Source: Aromatoleum diolicum (GTDB lineage Bacteria > Pseudomonadota > Gammaproteobacteria > Burkholderiales > Rhodocyclaceae). Taken from it: a stretch of 64,000 nucleotides of DNA. Shown here one piece after another: positions 1 through 8,961 of the stretch. The position numbers and the translations under genes were made by a program. How positions within the stretch are numbered: position 1 is the first letter of the stretch; each line of letters opens with the position of its first letter. Below the pieces are notes generated by a model, which saw only the letters and a program-made list of their open reading frames with translations, searched no databases and was not told the DNA's origin. The DNA lies in NCBI RefSeq assembly GCF_012910955.1, contig NZ_WTVQ01000023.1, positions 1 to 64,000 of the forward strand. The letters run 5' to 3'.

Positions 1-17
1 ATTCCGCAGGGCGGTGT

Positions 18-41
18 TCGCGGCTGAAGCCGCTCCTACGA
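18..41. repeat. REP-like palindromic element
   Basis: The stretch contains the imperfect hairpin CGCGGCTGAAGCCGCTCC followed by TACGA. On the minus strand it reads as TAGGAGCGGCTTCAGCCGCG. This matches the extragenic palindrome familiar from pseudomonads and xanthomonads (GTAGGAGCGGCTTCAGCCGCGA type). It lies in the short non-coding stretch before the first gene. I noticed no second copy in the window, so I cannot show it is repeated here. Function, if any, would be transcript-end folding or a target of a REP-associated transposase. Confidence 0.55.
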
Positions 42-90
42 GAAGCTCCGCAAACAAAGGTCAATTTTTTATGTTTTTGGGGAAGCGAGT

Positions 91-858
91 ATGAAACTCG
101 AGGACAGCACCTTTATTGTGACCGGCGGCGCGTCGGGGCTGGGCGAAGCGACCGTGCGGGCGTTCCACGACGCGGGCGCAAACGTCGTCATCGCAGATCT
201 GAACACCGCGGCCGGCGAGAAGCTCGCCGACGAACTCGGTGCGCGGGCGGCTTTCCATCGCACCGACGTAGCAGCCGAGGCTGACGCACGTGGCTGTGTC
301 GAGCTCGCGCTGACACGTTTCGGCGCGCTCAACGGCCTGGTCAATTGTGCCGGTATCGGCACCGCCGCAAAGGTGCTCGGCAAGGACGGCCCGCAGCCGC
401 TCGACGGTTTCAGCCGCATCGTGAGCGTGAATCTGATCGGCACCTTCAACATGATCCGCATCGCATCCGACGCGATGTCGAAGGGCGAAGCGAACGCCGG
501 CGGCGAGCGCGGAGTCATCATCAATACCGCATCCGTCGCCGCCTACGACGGTCAGATCGGGCAGGCCGGCTATGCGGCGTCGAAGGGCGGCATCGTGTCG
601 ATGACGCTGCCGATCGCGCGCGAACTTGCCCGCTTCGGCATCCGCGTCGTCACCATCGCGCCGGGCTTGTTCCTGACGCCGATGATGCAGACGCTGCCGC
701 CCGACGTGCAGAAATCGCTCGGCGAAGCGGTGCCGTTCCCGCCGCGCCTTGGCGAGCCAGCCGAATTCGCGCAACTCGCGCGCCAGATCGCCGAGAACGC
801 GATGCTCAACGGCGAGACGATCCGCCTCGACGGCGCGGTCCGCCTCGCACCCCGCTAA
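91..858 (+). CDS. Short-chain 3-hydroxyacyl-CoA dehydrogenase (HSD10-like SDR)
   Basis: This 255-residue protein is a classical short-chain dehydrogenase. The cofactor loop TGGASGLG is at residues 11-18 and NCAG at 85-88. The catalytic Asn-Ser-Tyr-Lys set is N114, S148, Y161 and K165 (YAASK). Overall it resembles the 17-beta-HSD type 10 group, which oxidises 3-hydroxyacyl-CoA with NAD+ in beta-oxidation. The acyl-CoA dehydrogenase begins 47 bp downstream on the same strand, so the pair probably forms a short acyl-CoA degradation operon. The ATG follows a GGGGAAG ribosome site. The exact substrate chain length or branching cannot be read from sequence. Confidence 0.9.
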   Translation: MKLEDSTFIVTGGASGLGEATVRAFHDAGANVVIADLNTAAGEKLADELGARAAFHRTDVAAEADARGCVELALTRFGALNGLVNCAGIGTAAKVLGKDGPQPLDGFSRIVSVNLIGTFNMIRIASDAMSKGEANAGGERGVIINTASVAAYDGQIGQAGYAASKGGIVSMTLPIARELARFGIRVVTIAPGLFLTPMMQTLPPDVQKSLGEAVPFPPRLGEPAEFAQLARQIAENAMLNGETIRLDGAVRLAPR

Positions 859-905
859 ATCCCAGTCATCCAACCCGGGCTGCGACCCGGTCGGAGTCAC
901 CGACC

Positions 906-2696
906 ATGATCGACTACGCCGCGCCGCTGCGCGACATGCACTTCATCCTGGGCGAACTCGCCGGGCAGGACGCCATTTCCGCATTGCCCGGATTCGAGGA
1001 AGCGAGCCCGGACGTCGTCGAGGCGATTCTCGACGAGGCCGGCAAGTTCGCCGCTGGCGTGCTCGCGCCGATCAACGTGGCAGGCGACCTGCAGGGCTGC
1101 CGGCTCGAGGCGGATGGGCGCGTCATCACCCCGGAAGGCTGGAAGGCAGCGTGGGACCAGTATGTAGAAGCCGGCTGGATCGGCCTGTCGCTGGCACCGG
1201 AATTTGGCGGGCAGGGCCTGCCGAAGCTCGTCTCGACGCCGGTGTGGGAGATGTGGTTCTCAACCAACATGGCGTTCACGATGCTGCCGCAGTTGAACGT
1301 CAGCCAGGCCGAGGCACTGCAAATCGCGGCGAGCGACGAGCTGAAGCAGACCTGGCTGCACAAGGTCGTCAGCGGCGAGTGGGGCAGCACGATGAACCTC
1401 ACCGAACCGCAGGCGGGTTCGGACCTCGCGGCGACGCGCGCCCGCGCCGAACCGGCGGCGGACGGCAGCTACCGCGTGTTCGGCCAGAAGATTTTCATCT
1501 CCTACGGCGAACATGAGCTGACGAGCAACATCGTCCATCTGGTGCTCGCGCGCCTGCCGGACGCACCGGCCGGCGTGAAGGGCTTGTCGCTGTTTCTCGT
1601 GCCGAAGTACCTGCTCGATGCCGAAGGCAATCCGGGCGCGAAGAACGATGTGCGCTGCATCTCGATCGAGCACAAAATGGGTATCCACGGCAGCCCGACG
1701 TGCACGATGAGCTATGGCGATGCGGGCGGCGCAATCGGCTGGCTGGTCGGCGAGCCGAACCGCGGCCTCGAGACCATGTTCATCATGATGAACGAGGCGC
1801 GCTTCGGCGTCGGCGTGCAGGGCGCGGGACTCGCGGAGCGTGCGTACCAGTTCGCGCTCGGCTATGCGCGCGACCGGGTGCAGGGCCGCGATGCGATCAC
1901 CGGCGAGGCGGGCAAGCCGATCCTCCACCATCCGGACGTGAAACGCATGCTGATGTCGATGCGCGCCCGCGTGATGGCCATGCGCGCGCTGCTCTACACT
2001 GCCGCGGGCTGGTTCGACTTTGCGCATCATCACCCCGACGCGGTGGTTGCTGGCAGAGCCCGGCGCTATGTCGACCTGCTGATGCCGGTCGCGAAGGGCT
2101 GGTGCACCGAGGTCGGCCAGCAGCTATGCAGCGACGCGATCCAGGTCTTCGGCGGCATGGGGTTCGTCGAGGAAACCGGCATCGCGCAGTTCGCCCGCGA
2201 CGCCCGCATCATCACGATCTACGAGGGCACGACCGGCATCCAGGCGAACGATCTGGTGGGACGCAAGATCCTGCGTGAAGGGGGTGAAACGCTGTTCGAG
2301 CTGATCACCGAGCTGCGCGCGACGGTCGCGGAACTGCGTGCCGATCCGACACTCGGCGCGATCGCCGACGGGCTCGCAGAGAACATCGCCGCGCTCAACG
2401 GGACCACGCACTGGTTGCTCGCGAAAGGCAAGGACCAACTCGCCGAAGTGCTCGCCGGCGCGGTGCCCTTCCTGCATTTGCTCGGCACCGTCTGCGGCAG
2501 CTGGCAGATGGCGCGTCTCGCGCTCGCGGCGCGGCGCAAAGTGGCTGCGGGCGAAGGCGATGCCAGCTACAACGCGAGTCTGGTCGAACTCGCGCGCTTC
2601 TACATGGGAACGTTTGCCCCGCAGGCTGCCGCACACGCAGCCACGGTTCGCGATGCGGGGGAAGCCTTGCTCGCATTCGATCCCGCGGCCTTTTGA
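906..2696 (+). CDS. Acyl-CoA dehydrogenase (about 600-residue class)
   Basis: A 596-residue FAD-dependent acyl-CoA dehydrogenase, longer than the 380-residue mitochondrial-type enzymes. It carries the extra C-terminal domain of the AidB/DmdC/PhaI-like subgroup. Visible family signatures are MNLTEPQAGSDL, QVFGGMGFVEETGIAQFARD and the following ITTIYEGT-like stretch (IITIYEGTTGIQANDL). The last contains the probable catalytic glutamate. It introduces the alpha-beta double bond into an acyl-CoA and passes electrons to ETF. The reading frame stays open far upstream, but MIDYAAPL has a CGGAG site and begins after the SDR gene ends, so ATG at 906 is preferred. It is likely co-transcribed with that SDR. 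Confidence 0.92.
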   Translation: MIDYAAPLRDMHFILGELAGQDAISALPGFEEASPDVVEAILDEAGKFAAGVLAPINVAGDLQGCRLEADGRVITPEGWKAAWDQYVEAGWIGLSLAPEFGGQGLPKLVSTPVWEMWFSTNMAFTMLPQLNVSQAEALQIAASDELKQTWLHKVVSGEWGSTMNLTEPQAGSDLAATRARAEPAADGSYRVFGQKIFISYGEHELTSNIVHLVLARLPDAPAGVKGLSLFLVPKYLLDAEGNPGAKNDVRCISIEHKMGIHGSPTCTMSYGDAGGAIGWLVGEPNRGLETMFIMMNEARFGVGVQGAGLAERAYQFALGYARDRVQGRDAITGEAGKPILHHPDVKRMLMSMRARVMAMRALLYTAAGWFDFAHHHPDAVVAGRARRYVDLLMPVAKGWCTEVGQQLCSDAIQVFGGMGFVEETGIAQFARDARIITIYEGTTGIQANDLVGRKILREGGETLFELITELRATVAELRADPTLGAIADGLAENIAALNGTTHWLLAKGKDQLAEVLAGAVPFLHLLGTVCGSWQMARLALAARRKVAAGEGDASYNASLVELARFYMGTFAPQAAAHAATVRDAGEALLAFDPAAF

Positions 2697-2737
2697 TCGG
2701 CGATGACCGGCACGGAGTTCTGAACCGGGTGTCGCGG

Positions 2738-2842
2738 ATGCACCCGGACACGATCCGCATCCTGCCGGCCGGCGCCGGGGAGCTGCTGCGCAGCCGCATC
2801 GAGGATGCCTTCCGCTGTCAGGAGGTATTGCGGCGCAAGTGA
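2738..2842 (+). pseudogene. Possible remnant of a regulator/enzyme C-terminus
   Basis: In the 225-bp gap after the acyl-CoA dehydrogenase, one plus-strand frame is open from about 2696 to the TGA at 2840-2842. The part from ATG 2738 would encode 34 residues beginning MHPDTIRILPAGAGELL and ending EVLRRK. The stretch RVSRMHPDTIRI resembles a response-regulator receiver segment, but it lacks the rest of the domain. It could be a decayed gene end or a chance open frame. There is no convincing ribosome site. Confidence 0.2.
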
Positions 2843-2921
2843 CGCGGCAGTCCCCGCCGCGTGGTCTATCGTGAGCATTGGGGCACGAAAAGCACGCAAA
2901 GCACCGGGAGAGGGGACGCCG

Positions 2922-5108
2922 ATGAGCTACAGCGCGAATATCTTCGTCAGCTACAGCCACGACGATGAAAGCTGGTGCGACGCGGTCGCAAAGCACCTGC
3001 GCAGCCTGCACGACCCGCTGGACGTCACGGTGTGGGTGGACCGTCATCGAATTCGGGCCGGTTCCGCATGGCTGCCGGAGATCGAAGGCGCGCTGGCGAG
3101 CGCGGACCTCGCGATCCTGTTGATCAGCCCGGCATTCCTGAGTTCGGACTTCATCCGCAAGACGGAACTTCCGAAACTGCTCGCACGGCGCGAGAAGGGG
3201 CTTCCGGTCATCCCGATCCTGGTGATGCCTTGTAGCTGGAAGGCAATCGGATGGCTGCAGTCGCACGAGCTTCGCCCACGGGGCGATCATGCACTTGCCG
3301 AAATCGGCAGTGTGAAGTCGGCTGCGGTCAATCGCCAACTCGGCGACCTGATGGACGAGATCGCCGGAATGCTCAGGGAACAGGCAGAACGTGAGGCGCC
3401 CACGGATGGGCAGGCGGCGGCCCTTGCCGCGCCGAACCCCGCACAGCGCGACAAGCACGCGGAGCTCGCCGGCGCCCTGCTGGCCGTGACGCTGCTGGAA
3501 GAAGTAGTCGCAGATCAGCGCGCAGCGTTCGCTGCGCACATCGTCCAGATGCTTGCAAAGTTCTGCGGACTCGCGGGGGAAGCGCTGTTCAACGCGCTGC
3601 GACTCTTTATCGAGTATCAATTGCTGCGCTCCGATGCACCGACCTCCGCGCAAGCGCTGCAAAGTACGCTGGACAGTCTCGAAGACAGCGACACCGCACG
3701 CCGCCTTGCAGCCGAACTCAAGCGCGGTGCGAAGACCGGCGATTTCGCCAGCAGTCTCATCGATGTCAATTCCCTGTTCTTCATGCTCGCGCGCGAACGC
3801 GAGTCGTTGTGGGAGCGCTATTTCGACGAACTGCAAGCCTTCGGGTGCGACCCGCTGGCGACGCTGTGCCGTATCCGCGTGAAGCTCGGCTTCGTCGCGC
3901 CGCAGTTTCTCGTCGCCGGGCTGCTGTCGCATTTCGAGGATGACTGGCGCCCCGTGCTCAACGCCTACCAGCACTCGATCCCGAGTCCGAGATACCGCTC
4001 CGGTGCTTTCGAGAGCCTGCAGGCTTCGCAGTGGAATTGCTGGCTCGTTTGGGGACCGAGCATCCCGATCTGCCGCTGCGCGCAGTGGCAGGGCAAGTTC
4101 GCGTATCAGTACGGCTACGGCGACGAGAACAATTCGCTGCCGCTCGTCGAACTGGAGGCCGATACCGCCGGCCGGCCGCTCACGCTCGATCCGGTGGTTA
4201 CCGATCTCGCTGCCGAAGGGCGTAGCGCAAAACTGATGCAGATCACCGGCCGGCTGCGCTGGGGGCCGCAGTTCCTGGGGCAGCAGGATGAAGCCGACAC
4301 CGGCGAGGGCAGTTGGGACGATAGCGAGGTGCTCGACCTCGTTGACGATCTCGACCGCGACGATGTCGAGGACGACCGGCAGGCGCGCAAGTATCCGATG
4401 GCGTCGGCACAAGCGAGTCTGTGGTGCGGCGAAGGCCCCGGCCATGCGCACCATTCGGATGGCCTCGTGCTGCAACTGGAACACGTCGACCGCGAAGTGG
4501 ACGAGGCGCGCGTCTACTTCTCCGCCTACCTGTGGATGATGTTCCTCGTCACCGTCGCCGCGCCCGACGAATCGGATCCCGATGTCGGTCCGCAACTGCT
4601 GCGGCGCAAGCACTATCCGCCTTGGCCCGAGGAACCGGCTCAACGCATCCGGGTACGCGACGCACGTCTGTGGGAAGAGTTGCTGCCGGTGTTCGTCCAC
4701 GCCAACATCGCCGATCCCGCCGCGCTGCATTTCCAGCGCCGCACATTGGTCGCGAACGCTGTCCAGATGCTGCGCCAGTTGTGGGAACGCCGTGCCGAGT
4801 GCTTCGACGCCGACGACGTCGCGATGGGCATCCGCTTCCATCTGGTGTGCAGCTCCGATTACTCCGGCTGCGACTGCGAAGTGCGCTATCCGTCCGCCGA
4901 GCCTTTGCCCGCATTGCTGCAACGGCAGCTTGCGAGCGAAGAAGACCGCGACTTTGCCGCCGCGATCCTCGTCCCCGACAGCCAGGACAACCCGGCGGGC
5001 CGCCCCTGGGGACTTGCCGGCTACTATTCCTCGTGTCACCTGCCGGAACTGGTCGCCGACTACTTCAGCTACATCGACGAGATCCAGCAGCAGAAGGCGA
5101 AGCGCTGA
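2922..5108 (+). CDS. TIR-domain protein with unrecognised C-terminal region
   Basis: A 728-residue protein. Residues 5-130 form a TIR domain: the opening strand IFVSYSHDDESW, the RIRAGSAWLPEIEGAL loop, LAILLISPAFLSSDF, and a helix containing TELPKLL. In that helix E82 sits where NADase TIR domains keep their catalytic glutamate. The remaining 600 residues match nothing I recognise. About 185-330 looks helical. About 330-480 is mixed. An acidic linker rich in Asp/Glu lies near 460-490, followed by a Trp- and Cys-containing C-terminal domain (CSSDYSGCDC near 645). The ATG at 2922 has a strong GAGAGGGGA ribosome site. It ends one base before the next gene. TIR enzymes with a sensor domain are commonly NAD+-depleting phage-defence effectors; that role is inferred here. 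Confidence 0.75.
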   Translation: MSYSANIFVSYSHDDESWCDAVAKHLRSLHDPLDVTVWVDRHRIRAGSAWLPEIEGALASADLAILLISPAFLSSDFIRKTELPKLLARREKGLPVIPILVMPCSWKAIGWLQSHELRPRGDHALAEIGSVKSAAVNRQLGDLMDEIAGMLREQAEREAPTDGQAAALAAPNPAQRDKHAELAGALLAVTLLEEVVADQRAAFAAHIVQMLAKFCGLAGEALFNALRLFIEYQLLRSDAPTSAQALQSTLDSLEDSDTARRLAAELKRGAKTGDFASSLIDVNSLFFMLARERESLWERYFDELQAFGCDPLATLCRIRVKLGFVAPQFLVAGLLSHFEDDWRPVLNAYQHSIPSPRYRSGAFESLQASQWNCWLVWGPSIPICRCAQWQGKFAYQYGYGDENNSLPLVELEADTAGRPLTLDPVVTDLAAEGRSAKLMQITGRLRWGPQFLGQQDEADTGEGSWDDSEVLDLVDDLDRDDVEDDRQARKYPMASAQASLWCGEGPGHAHHSDGLVLQLEHVDREVDEARVYFSAYLWMMFLVTVAAPDESDPDVGPQLLRRKHYPPWPEEPAQRIRVRDARLWEELLPVFVHANIADPAALHFQRRTLVANAVQMLRQLWERRAECFDADDVAMGIRFHLVCSSDYSGCDCEVRYPSAEPLPALLQRQLASEEDRDFAAAILVPDSQDNPAGRPWGLAGYYSSCHLPELVADYFSYIDEIQQQKAKR

Positions 5109-5109
5109 G

Positions 5110-6699
5110 ATGAAGGGCAACACCGACGCGTCCTCTCCGGATGGACGGGATGCTCAAGCGATGCACCCCGGCGACGCGCCTTTTCGTCGCGTCCGCGAGA
5201 CGTCCCGGAATCGGAAGAGGGCGGAACCCGATCCTGGCCTGCGATTCCATGAGGCCGACAATTCCCCCGCAAGCCTCCAGGCACTCGCCCGCTTCTATCG
5301 CGAGCGCTACGTCGTCGAATTTCCCGACCCGGATGAGCGCGAATCGCTCGCGAACATGCAGCGCTACCTCGCATTGAAGGAGCGGGGCTGGTACGGACCC
5401 AACAACTATCACATCGTCATCGCAGAGATCGACGGGAAAGCGGTCGGCGGCGCGGTTTTCGACTACCTCGCCGAGGTTGACGCCGGCGTCATCGAATTCC
5501 TGTTTGTCGATGCTGTTCACCGGCGCGCGGGCCTCGGCCATGCGCTGCTCGACGAGTCGATCCGCATCCTGCGCGCCGATGCCCGTGGCCGCCGCGGCCG
5601 GCCGCTCAAGGCCCTCGTCGCCGAGATGAACGACCCGTATCGCCGGCCGGCCACGCCCGACAACATGGACCCCTTCCGCCGCGCCGCAGTTTGGGGAAAA
5701 TGGGGCTTCCACGCACTCGGCTTTCCCTACGTCCAGCCGGCGCTGTCGGCCGGACAGGACGCGGTCGACGGCCTGCTGCTGATCGCGCGGCTGTTCGGAC
5801 GGGTGCCGAAAACCGGTGTTTCGGCCGCGTGGGTCGAGCGCGTCGTCGCGGAATACCTGCGCTGGGCGATGCGTATCGAAACGCCGGCCGACAACCCGGA
5901 CTACGGCGCGATGGCGTCCTTCCTGCGTGAGCGCCGGCGCATTCCGTTTTACCCGCTGCAGCACTACGTCGGCCACGACCCGCAACGCGAGTTCGAGATA
6001 AGGGAAATCGACGGGCAGGGTGATCGCGCGGCGCCGGCAGGCGGCGGCCAAGCCTTCCAGGCGGCCATCGCCCTTGCCCGCGTCGCGATCCCGATGCCCG
6101 GACGCGTCGCCGCGCCGGATCAATTCGCCTCGGCGCTCGCCGCGGCCCGAGCCGGTGGACCGCCCTATCACCTGTGGGCCCTGCGCGCACCCGGAGCGGA
6201 TGTGATGGACGGCATGGCGAGCTTCTTCACCCTGCATTTCGCAGGTTTCGGTGGCTACCTCGTGCTCACGGGGGCATTGCGCGGTCGCGGCCTGTTGCCG
6301 TTGGTGCTCGCACGGATCGAGGCGCAGATGATGCGCGACGACACGCAAGCCGAGGGCTGGTTCATCGAATGCGGCGAAGAGTCGGCGAGGCTCTTCCTGC
6401 ACGCGGGTTTTGCCGAAGTGCCGCTCGACTATCGTCCGCCACCGGTCGGCGATCAGGCGACGCAGCAGCAGCCCGAGCGCCTGCACCTGCTGTACAAGCC
6501 CTTCGGCATGCTACGTCCCGCCTGCCACCTTCGCGGCAATTTCATCCTGCATGCGCTGGAAGAGATCCTGCGCGAAGTGTACGGCGTCGCTGCGCCGCCG
6601 CGTCACGACTGCTACCGACTCGCACGCGACACACTTGTCGCGACGGTGGACGGCGTGGTGGTCCTGCGTGGCGCGCAGGGCGGGAAACGTTACTCCTGA
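5110..6699 (+). CDS. Tandem GNAT-like acetyltransferase family protein
   Basis: A 529-residue protein whose ATG lies one base after the TIR gene stop (TGAGATG), so the two are probably translationally coupled. Residues about 45-200 resemble a GNAT fold: VGGAVFDYLAEVDAGVIEFLFV, then RRAGLGHALLDESIRIL, which matches the acetyl-CoA-binding R/Q-x-x-G-x-G/A loop. The second half has a weaker similar layout, with GWFIECGEESARLFLHAGFAEV resembling the GNAT C-terminal strand-helix. The substrate is unknown. It could act with the TIR gene or belong to the downstream radical SAM, methyltransferase and exporter genes. The first 40 residues are hydrophilic and low in order, so a later start is possible. 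Confidence 0.7.
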   Translation: MKGNTDASSPDGRDAQAMHPGDAPFRRVRETSRNRKRAEPDPGLRFHEADNSPASLQALARFYRERYVVEFPDPDERESLANMQRYLALKERGWYGPNNYHIVIAEIDGKAVGGAVFDYLAEVDAGVIEFLFVDAVHRRAGLGHALLDESIRILRADARGRRGRPLKALVAEMNDPYRRPATPDNMDPFRRAAVWGKWGFHALGFPYVQPALSAGQDAVDGLLLIARLFGRVPKTGVSAAWVERVVAEYLRWAMRIETPADNPDYGAMASFLRERRRIPFYPLQHYVGHDPQREFEIREIDGQGDRAAPAGGGQAFQAAIALARVAIPMPGRVAAPDQFASALAAARAGGPPYHLWALRAPGADVMDGMASFFTLHFAGFGGYLVLTGALRGRGLLPLVLARIEAQMMRDDTQAEGWFIECGEESARLFLHAGFAEVPLDYRPPPVGDQATQQQPERLHLLYKPFGMLRPACHLRGNFILHALEEILREVYGVAAPPRHDCYRLARDTLVATVDGVVVLRGAQGGKRYS

Positions 6700-6875
6700 C
6701 AGCGACATGCGCATGGTGAGCCACCCTCGCCATCGCTCACGTAGAATGTCGTCCCCAGGCCCAACGCGAACTACACGGCGGCCACGGAATGATGGGGCCG
6801 TCTCCGGACGGCCGCGGGAGCAGCCCTCAGCGGGGTCGCCGGACCCGGCAGCGTTCCCTTGGCCCGCCGGCCACC

Positions 6876-8783
6876 ATGCCAGACACTTCCCTGCGCGTCC
6901 TGTCGGTGATCCCGCCGATGACGCAACTGAACACCCCGTACCCCTCGACGGCCTACCTGACCGGCTTCCTGCGTTCGCGCGGCGTCGATGCGGTGCAGGA
7001 AGACCTCGCCCTGGCCCTGGTGCTGCGCCTGTTTTCCCGCGAAGGTCTGGCAGAGGTTCGCAAGTGCATCGAGACAACGCCCGAACGCAAGCGCACGCCG
7101 CTCGTAAAGGCTTTCCTGGAACACTTCGACCACTATCGCCGGACGATCGGCCCGGCGGTGGCTTTCCTGCAAGGTCGCGATCCGACGATCGCGCACCGCA
7201 TCTGCGGGCGCACTTTCCTTCCCGAAGGGCCGCGTTTCCAGTCCCTCGACGTCTACATCGACCCCGAAGGCGGCGATCCACTGGCCTGGGCCTTCGGCGC
7301 GCTGGGGCTGGAAGATCGCGCGCGGCACCTCGCGACCCTGTATCTCAATGACGTCGCCGACGTGCTGCGCGAGGCGGTCGATCCGCGCTTCGAGTTCGTG
7401 CGCTACGCCGAATCGCTGGCGCAGAGTCAGGCGACCTTCGATCCGCTCGCCACGGCGCTCGCAGCGCCGCTCAACCTCGTCGACAGCACCCTGCGTGAGC
7501 TGACGCTGGAAGCGATCGAGCGCCACTCCCCGCAACTCGTGCTGCTGTCGGTGCCATTCCCTGGCGCGGTGTATGGCGCGTTTCGCATCGCCCAGGCAAT
7601 CAAGGCACACGACCCGGCCATCGTCACCGTCCTCGGCGGCGGATTCGTGAATACCGAATTGCGCGAACTCGCCGAACCACGCGTGTTCGACTACTTCGAC
7701 TATGTCACCCTTGACGACGGCGAACGCCCCCTGCTGGCATTGCTGGATCACCTGGGGGGAGGGCGGCGGTCCCGCCAACGTCTCGTGCGTACCTTCGTGC
7801 GCGAAGCGGACACCGGACAGGTGCGCTACCTCAACATCGGCGAGGCCGACATCGCCTTCGCCGAAGTCGGCACGCCCACGTGGGACGGCCTGCCGCTGGA
7901 CCGCTACCTGTCGGTCCTCGACATGCTCAACCCGATGCACCGCCTGTGGTCGGACGGGCGCTGGAACAAGCTCACGGTGGCGCACGGCTGCTACTGGAAG
8001 AAGTGCAGCTTCTGCGACGTCAGTCTCGACTACATCTCGCGCTACGACGGCGCCAGCGCCGCGACGCTGGTCGACCGCATTGACAGCATCGTCAAGGAAA
8101 CCGGCCAGACCGGCTTCCATTTCGTCGACGAAGCCGCGCCGCCGAAGGCCTTGAAAGCACTGGCGCAGGAGCTGCTCGAACGCGATCGTGCGATCTCGTG
8201 GTGGGGCAACATCCGCTTCGAGAAATCCTTCACCCCGGACCTCTGCCGCCTGCTCGCCGAGAGCGGCTGCATTGCCATTTCCGGCGGGCTGGAAGTCGCC
8301 TCCGACCGCCTGCTGACGCTGATGAAGAAGGGCGTCTCGGTCGATCAGGTGGCGCGCGTCACCCATGCCTTCACCGAGGCCGGCATCCTCGTCCATGCTT
8401 ACCTGATGTACGGTTTCCCGACCCAGACCGTGCAGGACACCGTCGACGCGCTCGAATACGTGCGGCAACTCTTCGAGGCCGGCTGCATTCAGTCCGGCTT
8501 CTTCCACCGCTTCGCCTGCACCGTGCACTCGCCGGTCGGTCAGCACCCCGAAGAATATGGCGTCACACTTGCACCGCTGCCACCGGGCGCGTTTGCGAAA
8601 AACGATGTCCGCTTCATCGACCCGACGGGCACCGACCACGACACCCTGGGGGTCGCCCTCAACAAGGCGCTCTACAACTACATGCACGGCATCGGCCTCG
8701 AAGAGGACGTGCGCAACTGGTTCTCCGACCGCGTTCCGCGTTCCCGCGTGCCGCGCAATTTCATCGCCCGGGCGCTGCGCTAG
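6876..8783 (+). CDS. B12-binding-type radical SAM protein
   Basis: A 635-residue protein with an N-terminal Rossmann-like region of the cobalamin-binding type. This includes VLSVIPPMTQLNTPYP, LVLLSVPFPGAVYG and VTVLGGGFVNTELRE near residues 210-260. A radical SAM barrel follows, with cluster cysteines C372, C377 and C380 in HGCYWKKCSFCD. The first spacing is four residues, not the canonical three. ISGGLEVASDRLL and HAYLMYGFPTQT are typical SAM-barrel strands. The family usually performs methylations or C-C chemistry with [4Fe-4S], SAM and sometimes B12; the substrate is not deducible. An upstream ATG at 6789 is possible. The chosen ATG begins where the conserved domain begins, though its ribosome site is poor. 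Confidence 0.8.
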   Translation: MPDTSLRVLSVIPPMTQLNTPYPSTAYLTGFLRSRGVDAVQEDLALALVLRLFSREGLAEVRKCIETTPERKRTPLVKAFLEHFDHYRRTIGPAVAFLQGRDPTIAHRICGRTFLPEGPRFQSLDVYIDPEGGDPLAWAFGALGLEDRARHLATLYLNDVADVLREAVDPRFEFVRYAESLAQSQATFDPLATALAAPLNLVDSTLRELTLEAIERHSPQLVLLSVPFPGAVYGAFRIAQAIKAHDPAIVTVLGGGFVNTELRELAEPRVFDYFDYVTLDDGERPLLALLDHLGGGRRSRQRLVRTFVREADTGQVRYLNIGEADIAFAEVGTPTWDGLPLDRYLSVLDMLNPMHRLWSDGRWNKLTVAHGCYWKKCSFCDVSLDYISRYDGASAATLVDRIDSIVKETGQTGFHFVDEAAPPKALKALAQELLERDRAISWWGNIRFEKSFTPDLCRLLAESGCIAISGGLEVASDRLLTLMKKGVSVDQVARVTHAFTEAGILVHAYLMYGFPTQTVQDTVDALEYVRQLFEAGCIQSGFFHRFACTVHSPVGQHPEEYGVTLAPLPPGAFAKNDVRFIDPTGTDHDTLGVALNKALYNYMHGIGLEEDVRNWFSDRVPRSRVPRNFIARALR

Positions 8784-8961
8784 AGAAGTCAGACAAAATG
8801 GCTTGAGTTGAGGCGGCGCGATGCCCGGACGACCGGGGAGCGCTTAGCGCGTCCTGCCGATCGTAGCCCGCACCCGCGGCTGGCGTGGCGGACGAAACGG
8901 TGCTATCCCACCGTCGTTTCCAGTACAGTGGCAAGCTGGCAGACGACACAAGGCTCCGACA

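Noticed and set aside
345-905. Upstream extension of the acyl-CoA dehydrogenase frame
   Set aside because: It overlaps the SDR gene in another frame, and its translation is Arg-rich with no family similarity; ATG 906 has its own ribosome site.
2124-5123. A 999-codon open frame on the minus strand opposite the TIR gene
   Set aside because: It is a GC-skew shadow of the acyl-CoA dehydrogenase end and the TIR gene; it crosses two clear plus-strand genes and its translation is Arg/Ala/Gly-rich without domains.
6771-8687. Long minus-strand frame opposite the radical SAM gene
   Set aside because: The plus-strand protein has clear cobalamin and radical SAM motifs; the opposite frame is a codon-bias shadow.
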